Positions 34,217 to 43,887 are shown, counted from the stretch's first letter. The stretch: DNA of 64,000 nucleotides from Nonomuraea helvata (GCF_039535785.1 NZ_BAAAXV010000009.1:1426001-1490000); one strand, 5' to 3'. Notes: a model not told the origin generated them from the sequence alone. Translations and numbers: made by a program.

Positions 34217-34641
34217 CCGGGCGCTCGGACGGTGAACGCCTCGCGCTTGCCGTCCTTGCCCTGCTCCCTGGATTTGCCGTTCTCGGTGACGCGGACCGTG
34301 CCCGCGTCACTGAGCACGACGTCGAGCTCGGGCTCGAAGTAGCTGACCTCTTCGCCCCTGCTCATCTCGCGGTACTGCAGCACGTCGCCGCCCGGCACGC
34401 GTACCGTGACGATGGGGCAGGTCTCGGCGACGCACTCGATGCGCACGGTCGGCTCCCGCGCGGTGGCCGCCGTGACCGGGCCGGTCGTGGCGGCAACGGC
34501 ACGCTCTCGCTCCTGCGTCGCGCCGGACGAGCCGAGCAGCGCGCGAGCGCCGATGACGAGGAGCGTCACCACGGCGCCCGCGGCGAGGAGGGCGAGCGCC
34601 AAACGGACAAGGCCCATCGGATCTGACCTGTGGCGTCCCAC
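34213..34641 (-). CDS. Hypothetical single-pass membrane protein
   Basis: A 142-residue protein with one N-terminal membrane helix (LVRLALALLAAGAVVTLLVIG) and an outer domain with two cysteines (IECVAETCPIVTVRV) that may form a disulfide. I do not recognise the family. A GTG start at 34641 is favoured because TACGCT ends seven bases upstream, fitting a leaderless transcript; the ATG at 34617 is an alternative. The stop codon overlaps the pyrE stop by three bases. Confidence 0.65.
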   Translation of the reverse strand: MGRHRSDPMGLVRLALALLAAGAVVTLLVIGARALLGSSGATQERERAVAATTGPVTAATAREPTVRIECVAETCPIVTVRVPGGDVLQYREMSRGEEVSYFEPELDVVLSDAGTVRVTENGKSREQGKDGKREAFTVRAPG

Positions 34642-34648
34642 AGTCGGC

Positions 34649-34654
34649 AGCGTA
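34649..34654 (-). promoter_or_regulatory. Leaderless -10 (TACGCT) of small membrane protein gene
   Basis: TACGCT on the minus strand ends seven bases before the GTG start at 34641. Confidence 0.35.
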
Positions 34655-34679
34655 CCCCGGGTAACCCCGGTTTTCGGGG

Positions 34680-35372
34680 TCAGTGCACGCGGTGGTGCTT
34701 GCCGTTGGGCGTGGGGACGTTCTTACGCTCCCGGCGCTTCTTGATCACCTCGATGATGATCGGGATCAGCGAGATGAGCACGATGACGAAGACGCCCGGC
34801 AGGATGTACCTGTCGATCTGCTTGGGGTCGACCTTGCTGCCGAGGAAATGGCCGAGCAGGAGCAGGCCCTCGACCCAGACCACGCCGCCGATGACGTTCC
34901 ACAGGAAGAAGCGCTTGGCCGGCATCTCCAGCACGCCCGCGACGGGATTCATGAACGTGCGCACGATCGGCACGAACCTGGCCAGGATCACCGCTCTGGC
35001 CGGACCGAACTTCTCGAAGAACTCCTCGGCCCTGAGGACGTGCTCCCTCTTGAACAACCGCGAATCAGGTTTGTCGAAGAGTTTGCGGCCGAATCTGGCC
35101 CCCAGGAAATGCCCCAGTTGAGCGCCCGCAATGGCGCACAGCGGCGTGCCGATCAGCAGGACCGGCATGGAGAGAGGCTCGATGTTCATTCCGTCAGCCA
35201 CCGCGGCCGAGCTGAAAATCCCCGCGGCCACCAGGAGTGAGTCGCCAGGCAGGAAGAACCCGAGCAGCAAACCGGTTTCGGCGAAGATGATCGCGAGAAC
35301 GCCGATCGTCGCGAAAGCCCCCAACACGGTCAGCCACCACGTCGGGTCGAGGAGATTCCAGAGCCAGTCCAC
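34680..35372 (-). CDS. DedA-family membrane protein
   Basis: A 230-residue integral membrane protein. It has the SNARE-associated/VTT motifs FAETGLLLGFFLPGDSLL, GARFGRKLF and FEKFGPARAVILARFVPIVRTF, followed by PVAGVLEMPAKRFFLWNVIGG. DedA proteins act as lipid scramblases or proton-coupled lipid transporters needed for envelope homeostasis; some recycle undecaprenyl phosphate. The C-terminal tail is basic (KKRRERKNV). It starts with GTG, and a TAGGCT box ends six bases upstream. It diverges from the aldolase gene. Confidence 0.92.
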   Translation of the reverse strand: MDWLWNLLDPTWWLTVLGAFATIGVLAIIFAETGLLLGFFLPGDSLLVAAGIFSSAAVADGMNIEPLSMPVLLIGTPLCAIAGAQLGHFLGARFGRKLFDKPDSRLFKREHVLRAEEFFEKFGPARAVILARFVPIVRTFMNPVAGVLEMPAKRFFLWNVIGGVVWVEGLLLLGHFLGSKVDPKQIDRYILPGVFVIVLISLIPIIIEVIKKRRERKNVPTPNGKHHRVH

Positions 35373-35378
35373 GCCGAG

Positions 35379-35384
35379 AGCCTA
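35379..35384 (-). promoter_or_regulatory. Leaderless -10 (TAGGCT) of the DedA gene
   Basis: TAGGCT on the minus strand ends six bases before the GTG start at 35372; no ribosome site is present. Confidence 0.35.
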
Positions 35385-35481
35385 CCCGTAGCGGGCACAA
35401 TCGCGTTGTGTCTACCACATGGGGTAGTGACCCGGAATACTGGGCCTGGCGCGAAGCCGTAACTTCTCAGGGAGATGAATC

Positions 35482-36504
<1,023 letters not shown>

Positions 36505-36538
36505 CGCCTTTCGCGGCCCGGCGGGTATGACTTGTCGT

Positions 36539-36949
36539 ATGGATAACCTTCTCGCCGGGCCGCCCCCGACTCAACTGCCGGATCTGCCCGAGGCCAGGGA
36601 GGCGCTCGAATCGGGCGCCAAGGCCGCCGACGTGGCCGCCCGCTTCCCCGCCCATCCGGCGGCATGGGCGTCGCTCGCGGAGGAGTACTTCGCGCAGGGC
36701 CATGCCGTCACCTCCTACGCCTTCGCCCGCACGGGCTATCACCGCGGGCTCGACCAGCTGCGTCGCAACGGCTGGAAGGGGCACGGGCCCATCCCTTGGG
36801 AGCACGAGCCCAACCGCGGCTTCCTGCGCTGCCTGTACGCCCTGTCCAGGGCCGCCCAGGCGATCGGCGAGAAGGACGAGGCCGAGCGGTGCCTGCAGTT
36901 CCTCAAGGACAGCACGGAGACCGGTTACGACGTGCTCACCAAGGGCTAG
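36539..36949 (+). CDS. DUF3151 family protein
   Basis: A 136-residue protein beginning MDNLLAGPPPTQLP, with FPAHPAAWASLAEEY and RTGYHRGLDQLRRNGWKGHGPIPW, the conserved core of actinobacterial DUF3151. The function is unknown; the helical pattern recalls TPR-like scaffolds. The ATG at 36539 begins at the conserved N-terminus; a TATGAC box ends seven bases upstream, and an ATG at 36527 is possible. It lies between fbaA and purA, a conserved position. A hairpin follows the stop. Confidence 0.85.
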   Translation: MDNLLAGPPPTQLPDLPEAREALESGAKAADVAARFPAHPAAWASLAEEYFAQGHAVTSYAFARTGYHRGLDQLRRNGWKGHGPIPWEHEPNRGFLRCLYALSRAAQAIGEKDEAERCLQFLKDSTETGYDVLTKG

Positions 36950-37003
36950 CAATCGCTGTCTTGGGACGTATGGGCACGTTCGGGTAGTCTCTCTACGCAA
37001 GAG

Positions 37004-37030
37004 CCCCTGTCGCGCTTGCGCCAGGGGTTT
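37004..37030 (+). terminator. Intrinsic terminator between the DUF3151 gene and purA
   Basis: Arms CCCCTG (37004) and CAGGGG (37022) stack on an inner CGC/GCG stem with a GCTT loop. TTTCGATTT follows directly, giving a short U-rich tail. The hairpin sits 29 bases before the purA ATG, so it could also act as an attenuator of purA. Confidence 0.65.
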
Positions 37031-37055
37031 CGATTTGTGCACGGGAGAAACAACC

Positions 37056-38339
37056 ATGCCGGCTGCCGTTCTCGTTGGCGCCCAGTGGGGCGATGAGGGC
37101 AAGGGCAAGGCCACCGACCTGCTCGGTGGCGACGTCGACTACGTCGTCCGCTATCAGGGTGGCAACAACGCGGGACACACCGTGGTCATCGGGGACCAGA
37201 AATACGCGCTCCACCTCCTACCCACGGGAATCCTGTCGCCTGACGTCGTGCCGGTGATCGGCAACGGCGTGGTCATCGACCCCGGGGTGCTGCTGAGCGA
37301 GATCGACGGGCTGGCCGCGCGCGGCATCTCCGCCGAGCGGCTGCTGATCTCGTCCAACGCGCACCTGATCATGCCCCACCACAAGGCCCTCGACAAGGTC
37401 ACCGAGCGCTACCTCGGCAAGGCCAAGATCGGCACCACGGGGCGCGGCATCGGGCCGGCGTACGGCGACAAGATCGCTCGCATGGGCGTGCGCGTGCAGG
37501 ACCTGCTCGACCCCGGCATCCTGGCGAAGAAGATCGAGGTCGCCCTGACCGAGAAGAACCAGGTGCTGACCAAGGTCTACAACCGGCGCGGCATCGAACC
37601 CTCCGCCGTCCTGGAGGAGTACCTCGCCTACGCCGAGCGCCTCAAGCCGCACATCGCCGACACCTCGCTGGTGCTCTCCAAGGCGCTGGACGAGGGCAAG
37701 TTCGTGCTGCTGGAGGGCGGCCAGGGCACGCTGCTGGACATCGACCACGGCACGTACCCCTTCGTCACGTCCTCCTCGCCCACCTCGGGCGGGGCCTGCG
37801 CCGGCGCCGGCATCCCGCCGAACCGCCTCACCAAGATCATCGGCATCCTCAAGGCGTACACCACCCGCGTCGGCTCCGGTCCCTTCCCGACCGAGCTGAC
37901 CGACGAGGTGGGCGAATGGCTGCGGCAGACGGGCGGCGAGTACGGCGTCACCACCGGCCGCAACCGGCGCTGCGGGTGGTTCGACGCGGTCATCGCCCGC
38001 TACGCGACCCGGATCAACGGCATCACCGACTACTTCCTCACCAAGCTGGACGTGCTGTCCGGCCTGGAGAAGATCCCGGTGTGCGTCGCCTACGAGGTGG
38101 ACGGCGTGCGGCACGACGAGATCCCGATGACGCAGACGGACTTCCACCACGCCGTTCCGGTCTACGAGGAACTGCCGGGGTGGCAGGAGGACATCACCAG
38201 CGCCAAGTCGTTCGACGACCTGCCGCCCACCGCGCAGGCGTACGTGCGGGCGCTGGAGGAGATGAGCGGCGCCCCGATCTCGGCCATCGGCGTCGGCCCC
38301 GGCCGCGACCAGACCGTGGTGGTGCGCTCGCTCGTCTGA
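37056..38339 (+). CDS. purA: Adenylosuccinate synthetase
   Basis: A 427-residue GTP-dependent enzyme that makes adenylosuccinate from IMP and aspartate, the first committed step to AMP. The N-terminal catalytic loop GAQWGDEGKGKATDLL is complete, NNAGHTVV follows, and GTTGRGIGPAYGDK and the GTP-binding TTGRNRRCGWFD region are present. The length is typical. GGGAGAAA precedes the ATG. It stands alone after a hairpin terminator. Confidence 0.96.
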   Translation: MPAAVLVGAQWGDEGKGKATDLLGGDVDYVVRYQGGNNAGHTVVIGDQKYALHLLPTGILSPDVVPVIGNGVVIDPGVLLSEIDGLAARGISAERLLISSNAHLIMPHHKALDKVTERYLGKAKIGTTGRGIGPAYGDKIARMGVRVQDLLDPGILAKKIEVALTEKNQVLTKVYNRRGIEPSAVLEEYLAYAERLKPHIADTSLVLSKALDEGKFVLLEGGQGTLLDIDHGTYPFVTSSSPTSGGACAGAGIPPNRLTKIIGILKAYTTRVGSGPFPTELTDEVGEWLRQTGGEYGVTTGRNRRCGWFDAVIARYATRINGITDYFLTKLDVLSGLEKIPVCVAYEVDGVRHDEIPMTQTDFHHAVPVYEELPGWQEDITSAKSFDDLPPTAQAYVRALEEMSGAPISAIGVGPGRDQTVVVRSLV

Positions 38340-38432
38340 TCCCGCGATCGGCTCGTTCCCCTTTCCGACTGATTTGCGCCCGTCGGCCGTGATATTGACA
38401 GAAGGCCACGGACGATCAGGAGAGGGGGCGCG

Positions 38433-39932
38433 GTGACGTTGCTCGGGGGCCGCTACCGGCTGCAGTCGCAGCTCGGCGAAGGCGGCATGGGCACGGTCTG
38501 GCGGGCGACGGACGAGCTGCTCCAGCAGGAGGTGGCCGTCAAGGAGGTCAAGTTACCGCCCGACCTCGACGCGGCCTCGCGGACCGAGCTGACCGAACGC
38601 ACGCTCCGCGAGGCGCGGGCCGCGGCGCGGCTGCGTTCCCACCCGTCCATCGTCACCGTGCACGACGTCGTCCTCGACGGCGGGCGGCCGTGGATCGTCA
38701 TGGAACTGATCCGCGGCCGCTCCCTCGACCAGACCGTACGTGACAACGGCCCGCTGCCGCCGCAGCAGGTCGCCGGGATCGGCCTGCGGGTGCTCGACGC
38801 CCTCGCGGCCGCGCACGCGTCGGGCGTCATGCACCGGGACGTCAAGCCCGCCAACGTCATGCTCACCGACGACGGACGGGTGCTGCTGACCGACTTCGGC
38901 ATCGCGACCATCGCCGGAGACCCCGCGCTCACCCAGTCCGGCTTCCTGACCGGCTCGCCCGGCTACATCGCGCCCGAACGTCTGAGGGGCGAGACGGACG
39001 GCCCGCCCGCCGACCTGTGGTCGCTCGGCGCCACGCTCTTCACGGCCGTGGAGGGCGGCCCGCCGTTCGCCGGCCCGAACACCGCCGCCGTGCTGGCGGC
39101 CGTGCTGATGCAGGAGCCCGCCCCCTTCCGGCTGGCAGGACCGCTCGCGCCCGTGCTGGCCGCGATCCTGGAGAAGGACCCGGCGCAGCGCTGCCTGCCG
39201 GACGAGGCGGCCCGCTCACTGCAGGCCGTCCACCAGGGGAACCCCTCGACCGCCCCGGCCCTGCGGCAGAGGCGCACCAGGCCGGTACGCCCGCCTCGAC
39301 GCGGCCGGACCAAGCTCGCCGTGGGTGCCGTGCTGGCGGTGGTGCTGGTCGTGACGGCCACGGTCGTGGTCGTGCCGCGCCTGTTCCCCAACGTCGTCCG
39401 CATACTCGGCTTCGCGCTCTCGCCCCCGGTCACCTACTCGGTGCCGACCTACTCGGTGCCGAAATTCGGCCTGCCGACGGCGACCACACAGGGCATCAAA
39501 CGCGACTTCGAGGCGTGCGACCTGCTGACCAACGCCCAGGTGCGCTCGTTGCTGGGCGGTACGGCCAAGCGCCAGTACCTGACCGCCGGCAACTGCATGT
39601 GGAACAAGGGGGACGGCACCGCGCTGAACCTCAGCGCCAGCAAGTCCGCCTGGAGCGCCAGCGCCGCCCATGAGATGACAGTCAAGAACATGAAGGAGGA
39701 GCCGAAGCGCGTCCCGGGGACCAGGCTCCGCAAGGGGCCGGACGTGGGCGACGAGGCGTACAGCTTCACCCAGAAGTCGACGCTCGGCGGGCTGACGCTC
39801 TACCGGACGCAGATCTCCTTCTGCGTGTCGAACGTCTGGGTGCTGATCTATCACCACAGCCGGCGGCCCGGGTTCGCCACCGGTGACCGGGCGGCCAAGC
39901 TCGTCGCGGCGGCCCTCGAGAAGTATCGCTAG
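38433..39932 (+). CDS. Membrane Ser/Thr protein kinase with extracellular domain
   Basis: A 499-residue Hanks-type kinase. The glycine loop is LGEGGMGTVWRA, the catalytic Lys is in VAVKEV, the loop MHRDVKPANVML is near residue 133, and LTDFGIA is near 153. One membrane helix (KLAVGAVLAVVLVVTATVVVV) lies at about 290-312. The outer domain of about 170 residues begins near CDLLTNAQVRSLLGG and has four cysteines, resembling DUF3558-type surface domains rather than PASTA repeats. It is probably a sensor kinase for an envelope signal. AGGAGAGGGGG precedes the GTG start. Targets are unknown. Confidence 0.9.
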   Translation: MTLLGGRYRLQSQLGEGGMGTVWRATDELLQQEVAVKEVKLPPDLDAASRTELTERTLREARAAARLRSHPSIVTVHDVVLDGGRPWIVMELIRGRSLDQTVRDNGPLPPQQVAGIGLRVLDALAAAHASGVMHRDVKPANVMLTDDGRVLLTDFGIATIAGDPALTQSGFLTGSPGYIAPERLRGETDGPPADLWSLGATLFTAVEGGPPFAGPNTAAVLAAVLMQEPAPFRLAGPLAPVLAAILEKDPAQRCLPDEAARSLQAVHQGNPSTAPALRQRRTRPVRPPRRGRTKLAVGAVLAVVLVVTATVVVVPRLFPNVVRILGFALSPPVTYSVPTYSVPKFGLPTATTQGIKRDFEACDLLTNAQVRSLLGGTAKRQYLTAGNCMWNKGDGTALNLSASKSAWSASAAHEMTVKNMKEEPKRVPGTRLRKGPDVGDEAYSFTQKSTLGGLTLYRTQISFCVSNVWVLIYHHSRRPGFATGDRAAKLVAAALEKYR

Positions 39933-39968
39933 CGCGCCCTGGTTGATGCCTCGGACCGCCGGGCCTCA

Positions 39969-39974
39969 TAAGGT
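39969..39974 (+). promoter_or_regulatory. Leaderless -10 (TAAGGT) of the aminotransferase gene
   Basis: TAAGGT ends six bases before the ATG at 39981; no ribosome site is present. Confidence 0.4.
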
Positions 39975-39980
39975 TAGGTC

Positions 39981-41039
39981 ATGCCTCGTTTCCGCCACAT
40001 CCTGGACACCATGGCCGCCTACAAGCCGGGCAAGGCCGTTGTGACCCCCGACGGCCGGTCGTACAAGCTGTCGTCGAACGAGTCCCCGTACGACCCGCTG
40101 CCGTCCGTGGTCGAGGCCATCGCCGAGGGGGCGCGGCAGATCAACCGCTATCCCGACCCCGGCGCGGTCAAGCTGACCGAGGCCATCGCCGAGCGGTTCG
40201 GCGTGCCGGTCGACCACATCGCGCTCGGCGCGGGGTCCGTCACGGTGGCGCAGCAGTTGTTCGAGACGGTCGGGGAGCCCGGGGCCGAGGTCGTGTACGC
40301 GTGGCGGTCGTTCGAGGCGTACCCGCTGCTGGCCGACCTGGCCGGGGTCACGTCGGTCCGGGTGCCGCTGGCCGGCGAGGACCACGACCTGGACGCCATG
40401 GCGGCGGCGATCAACGACGACACCCGCATGGTGTTCGTGTGCAACCCGAACAACCCCACCGGCACCACCGTCCGCCGCGGCCCGCTGGAGGCGTTCCTGG
40501 ACCGGGTGCCGGAGCACGTGCTGGTGGTGCTGGACGAGGCCTACCGCGAGTACGTGCGTGACGAGGACGTCCCCGACGGCCTGACCCTCTACCGCGACCG
40601 GCCGAACGTCTGCGTCCTGCGTACGTTCTCCAAGGCATACGGGCTTGCGGGCCTGCGGGTCGGCTACCTGGTCGCGCACGAGCCGGTGGCGACGGCCGTA
40701 CGCAAGACGATCATCCCGTTCGCGGTCAACCACCTCGCCCAGGTGGCGGCCATCGCCTCGCTCCAGGCCGAGGACGAGCTGCTGGAGCGGGTCGAGCGGG
40801 TGGTCAAGGAGCGCACGCGGGTCCGCGAGTCGCTGATCGCCCAGGGCTGGACGGTGCCGCCCACCGAGGCCAACTTCGTCTGGCTCAGGCTCGGCGAGCG
40901 CACCATGGACTTCGCCGCGGCATGTGCGGTCGAGGGGGTGGCCGTGCGGCCGTTCGCGGGGGAAGGCGCCCGCGTGTCGATCGGCGACCCGGAGGCCAAC
41001 GACGCCTTCCTCGCCGCAGCGAGCGCCTTCCACGGCTGA
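39981..41039 (+). CDS. Histidinol-phosphate / aromatic aminotransferase (HisC/Pat family)
   Basis: A 352-residue fold-type I PLP enzyme. KLSSNESPYDPLPSV opens the fold, FVCNPNNPTGT and LDEAYREYV hold cofactor residues, and the Schiff-base Lys lies in RTFSKAYGLAGLRVGY (about residue 218). The sequence matches the actinobacterial Pat group, which makes aromatic amino acids from their 2-oxo acids, and HisC of histidine synthesis. As no his gene is near, Pat is the likelier role, but the motifs alone do not separate them. Downstream lies a pseudogene fragment of another aminotransferase class. Confidence 0.85.
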   Translation: MPRFRHILDTMAAYKPGKAVVTPDGRSYKLSSNESPYDPLPSVVEAIAEGARQINRYPDPGAVKLTEAIAERFGVPVDHIALGAGSVTVAQQLFETVGEPGAEVVYAWRSFEAYPLLADLAGVTSVRVPLAGEDHDLDAMAAAINDDTRMVFVCNPNNPTGTTVRRGPLEAFLDRVPEHVLVVLDEAYREYVRDEDVPDGLTLYRDRPNVCVLRTFSKAYGLAGLRVGYLVAHEPVATAVRKTIIPFAVNHLAQVAAIASLQAEDELLERVERVVKERTRVRESLIAQGWTVPPTEANFVWLRLGERTMDFAAACAVEGVAVRPFAGEGARVSIGDPEANDAFLAAASAFHG

Positions 41040-41084
41040 TCCACGACGCCGGCCCCTCCGCGGTCTTCGCCAGGGCCGGCCCGC

Positions 41085-41237
41085 CTACACGCCGCGCTGC
41101 TCGACCGAGGGGTCAACATGGTGCCGCGCGGCCTGTGGTTCCTGTCCACCGCGCCCACCGAGGCCGACGTCACCGTCACCGTCACCGTCACCGTCGAGGC
41201 CTTCGAGGACGCGCTTCGGTCTCTTCCCCTCGTTTGA
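41085..41237 (+). pseudogene. C-terminal remnant of a class III aminotransferase (HemL-like)
   Basis: A 50-codon open stretch ends in TGA and reads HAALLDRGVNMVPRG, LWFLSTAPTEADV and EAFEDALRSL. This matches from memory the C-terminal end of class III aminotransferases of the glutamate-1-semialdehyde aminomutase type (RGV-PR---FLSTAHT--DV---L-A). No start or N-terminal part remains upstream, where the pat gene ends. A GTCACC repeat has expanded inside it. It is wholly antisense to the tail of the EamA gene. Confidence 0.65.
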
Positions 41238-42116
41238 GATCACCAGTGCCACGCCGACCAGGATGACCAGGCCGCCGACGAGCACCTGCGTCGTGATCGG
41301 CTCGTGCAGCACGAGCGCGCCCAGCGCGACGGCCACGGCCGGGTTGACGTACGCGTAGGTGGACACCAGCGAGATGGGGGCGTTGCCGAGCAGCCACGAG
41401 AACGCGGTGAACCCGATCAGGGACCCCACCAGGACCAGGTAGGCCAGCGCCACCCAGGACCTGGTGGTGACGGCCGACAGGTCGAGCCGCTCGCCGATCC
41501 CGGGGCCGAGCACCAGCAGTCCGGCGCCGCCCACGATCATCTCGACGGCGCTGGTGGCGAGCGGGTTGGCGGGCATCTGGATCCTGCCCGACAGGAACGA
41601 GCCCACGGACCAGGACACCGAGCCGAGCAGCACCGCCACGATCCCGGTGCCGCTGCCGCCCTGGGCGCCGGTCAGCGAGAGTGCCGCGACCCCGCCGAGC
41701 CCGATCAGCACGCCCACGAGCGTGAGCGCCTTAGGACGGTCGCGGACGGCGAACCTGAACACGACCAGCCACAGCGGCACCGAGGCCACCAGAAGCGCCG
41801 CCAGGCCCGTGGAGATGTACTGCTCGGCCACCGCCAGCATTCCGTTGCCCAGGGTCAGCAGCAGCACGCCCACGAGGGCCGCGCCGAGGAACTGCCTGCG
41901 CGACATCCTGAAGGCCGCCGGCCCCGACCGCACCAGCAGGAAGCCGGCGAGCAGGACGGCGGCGGCGATGAACCGCATGGCTCCGCTGAGCATGGGCGGC
42001 ATCGACTCGACGGCGATGCCGATCCCGAGATACGTCGAACCCCACACCACGTAGACGATGGCCAAGGCACCCCAGACCATGAGCGGAGTGCGGCTGTCAG
42101 TGGCGTCTAACTTCAT
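41085..42116 (-). CDS. EamA/DMT-family exporter (YedA-like)
   Basis: A 343-residue transporter with ten membrane helices in two EamA repeats (WGSTYLGIGIAVESMPP in the first; PISLVSTYAYVNPAVAVALG in the second). Relatives export amino acids or small metabolites. The transporter ends near VISNEGKRPK; the last about 47 residues contain a Gly-Asp repeat and are encoded by the antisense strand of an aminotransferase remnant, so this tail is probably accidental. A TATGGT box eight bases before the ATG suggests a leaderless or very short-leader message. Confidence 0.88.
   Translation of the reverse strand: MKLDATDSRTPLMVWGALAIVYVVWGSTYLGIGIAVESMPPMLSGAMRFIAAAVLLAGFLLVRSGPAAFRMSRRQFLGAALVGVLLLTLGNGMLAVAEQYISTGLAALLVASVPLWLVVFRFAVRDRPKALTLVGVLIGLGGVAALSLTGAQGGSGTGIVAVLLGSVSWSVGSFLSGRIQMPANPLATSAVEMIVGGAGLLVLGPGIGERLDLSAVTTRSWVALAYLVLVGSLIGFTAFSWLLGNAPISLVSTYAYVNPAVAVALGALVLHEPITTQVLVGGLVILVGVALVISNEGKRPKRVLEGLDGDGDGDGDVGLGGRGGQEPQAARHHVDPSVEQRGV
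41169..41192. repeat. Hexanucleotide repeat (GTCACC)4
   Basis: Four perfect GTCACC units followed by a partial GTC. On the plus strand it encodes alternating Val-Thr in the pseudogene; on the minus strand it encodes Gly-Asp repeats in the EamA tail. Confidence 0.95.
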
Positions 42117-42450
42117 GACTCATGACCATACAGGTCGGCTCTGACACGCTCCGGCGGGTATCGGCCCCAGAACGACGGCGACCCGCAACGCCGGGCAGAC
42201 CGGCCCGAAACCGGTCACATCGCTACCACGGCTCCGGGCTGTGCACGTGATGTTGGGCGAAAGCACGGCGCCCCGACCAGAAACGCACACGGGGATCGCG
42301 CGACTCGACTCACCGAGCGGCAGGGCGGGCGCCGGAAAGAATTTGGCGCCCCCGTCCGAATCTCGTCGATCGGGGGCGTCCGAGAACATACCCGCATCTA
42401 CACGGGTCAACCAATAACTTCACCGGGGTCAATGTGGGAGTTCGCAGAGA

Positions 42451-42465
42451 TGACACTGGTTGTCA
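42451..42465. promoter_or_regulatory. Inverted repeat TGACA-N5-TGTCA
   Basis: A perfect 15-bp interrupted palindrome in an otherwise featureless intergenic region. It is about 330 bases upstream of the EamA start and downstream of the regulator stop, so its target is unclear. Confidence 0.25.
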
Positions 42466-42540
42466 ATGGCATCGTCTGCCACAGGTCACGACAAAGTACC
42501 CAAACGCCCCGGAACCACTCAGCTCTTTGCGGGCGGACGA

Positions 42541-42568
42541 GAGCCCGCCGCCATCAGGCGACGGGCTC
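42541..42568 (-). terminator. Hairpin downstream of the GGDEF-like regulator gene
   Basis: Twelve-base arms (42541-42552 and 42557-42568) with one C-A mismatch and a tetraloop. It lies 30 bases beyond the minus-strand stop at 42598. There is no U-tract. Confidence 0.5.
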
Positions 42569-42597
42569 AAGCACGGCACTCCCCAGGCACCGGGGCC

Positions 42598-43887
42598 TCA
42601 TCGGGGACCGAGTTTCTCCACGATCAGCCGGTACAGCTGGCGCGGACGGCCAGGCTGGGGTGTGCGGTTCGGCGGGAGCGGCCACGCGAGTCCCTCGTCA
42701 ACCAACGTGCGCAGCAACCGCCGGGCCGTGCGGGGCGTGACGCCCAGCATCTTGCCCGCCCCCTCGGCGTCGACCACGGTGTCTCCACCCTCGAGCTTGG
42801 CCGCCAGCCGGGCCAGCACCTCCACGCCCTTCGGCTTGAGTGCGGCCGATCCGGCGGGCGGCATGCGGGGAGCGGGGATGAGCGCTCGCCCTTCGCGGTC
42901 CACCGCGAACCCCTGCGCCTGTTTGCCCGCCTGCGTGCGGGCCAGTGCCGCCCGGGCGTGCGACTCCGCGTCGTGCGTCGTGCGTCCCATGCCCACGCCG
43001 ACCTCGACCGCCAGACCCAGCTCGTCCCTGATCCTGCCGGCGAACGGCAGCACCCTGAACCCGTCCGTCGCCGCGACGATCGAGCCTCTGGTAGCGGTAA
43101 CCAGATAGCTGTGATCGTCTATGGGCCAGACGGTGGCGTTCATCCGGTTCGCCTCCTGGACCAGGAGCCGGTGGAGCGACAGTCGCAGCTCGTCGCGCCA
43201 GTAGCGCGGCGCGGCGCGGCGTACGGGCTCGCGCAGCGTCGGCACCTCCACCAGGACCACCGTCAGCTGCGACTCCTCCAACCGGTGATGCGCCCCCAGC
43301 AGCGCCGCTGTGTGCAGCGCCGTGCGGACCGCGCCCGAGGTCGGCCTGATCCTGATGACCGGCACGCCTGCCGCGTGCAGGCGCTCGCCCACCGCGGGCA
43401 GGCACGTCAGCGCCCCGGAGGTCGCCCCCTGCCTGACCAGGCGTTCATGGTAGGCCGCGATCGTGCCGGTGGCACCCGGCTCGTCGCGGCTGTGCACGTC
43501 GGCGGCGGGGATGCCGAGGTCCGTGTAGGCCTCCTCGACATCTGCCCTGCTCACCACGTCGATGCTGACCCGTTGCGGGTCGATGCGGGGGTCGAGCGCG
43601 GCCTTGGCCAACGCCGCCACCAATGCTGCTCCGCCGAGTTGGACGTACGTCGCGGGCATCGTCAGCACGCCGGAACGCCTGGCCAGGTCATAGGGGACCG
43701 GGCTGGCGAACAGGCATGCGTCGACTCCGGGACCGAGCCGCGTCACCTTGTCCGGTGCCTCCTGTTCGTCGCGGTACGCAGCCGCGACAAGGCGACACGG
43801 CAATGGTGCCGCGGCATGACCCATCAGCATGACTCTCTCGACCAAGTCGTGAGGTCCGACTACGCCAATGGTCAGGTCCGGTGTCAT
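42598..43887 (-). CDS. Putative transcriptional regulator with GGDEF-like middle domain and C-terminal winged helix
   Basis: About 429 residues. The N-terminal about 210 residues (LTIGVVGPHDLVERVMLMG) look like a Rossmann-like sensor domain. The middle about 130 residues (ATVWPIDDHSYLVTATRG; VGVGMGRTTHDAESHARAALAR) resemble a palm domain of the GGDEF/GTP-cyclohydrolase III kind without the catalytic GGDEF signature. The C-terminal 75 residues are a winged helix (LGVTPRTARRLLRTLVDEGL). I do not recognise a named family. The start is uncertain: ATG at 43887 begins the conserved part, and the frame is open back to 44007. No ribosome site is clear. A ligand- or nucleotide-sensing regulator is inferred. 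Confidence 0.7.
   Translation of the reverse strand: MTPDLTIGVVGPHDLVERVMLMGHAAAPLPCRLVAAAYRDEQEAPDKVTRLGPGVDACLFASPVPYDLARRSGVLTMPATYVQLGGAALVAALAKAALDPRIDPQRVSIDVVSRADVEEAYTDLGIPAADVHSRDEPGATGTIAAYHERLVRQGATSGALTCLPAVGERLHAAGVPVIRIRPTSGAVRTALHTAALLGAHHRLEESQLTVVLVEVPTLREPVRRAAPRYWRDELRLSLHRLLVQEANRMNATVWPIDDHSYLVTATRGSIVAATDGFRVLPFAGRIRDELGLAVEVGVGMGRTTHDAESHARAALARTQAGKQAQGFAVDREGRALIPAPRMPPAGSAALKPKGVEVLARLAAKLEGGDTVVDAEGAGKMLGVTPRTARRLLRTLVDEGLAWPLPPNRTPQPGRPRQLYRLIVEKLGPR

Larger units (their letters stand above)
42117..42597. other. 481-bp intergenic region
   Basis: No convincing gene is seen. It holds the EamA promoter region, an inverted repeat TGACA-CTGGT-TGTCA (42451-42465) that could be an operator, and a terminator-like hairpin next to the regulator gene. 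A 96-codon minus-strand frame (42120-42410) has no ribosome site and no family resemblance. Confidence 0.6.

Noticed and set aside
42120..42410. 96-codon minus-strand frame in the intergenic region
   Set aside because: No ribosome site, no -10 box at leaderless distance and no recognisable fold; the codon positions lack the GC3 bias of real genes here.
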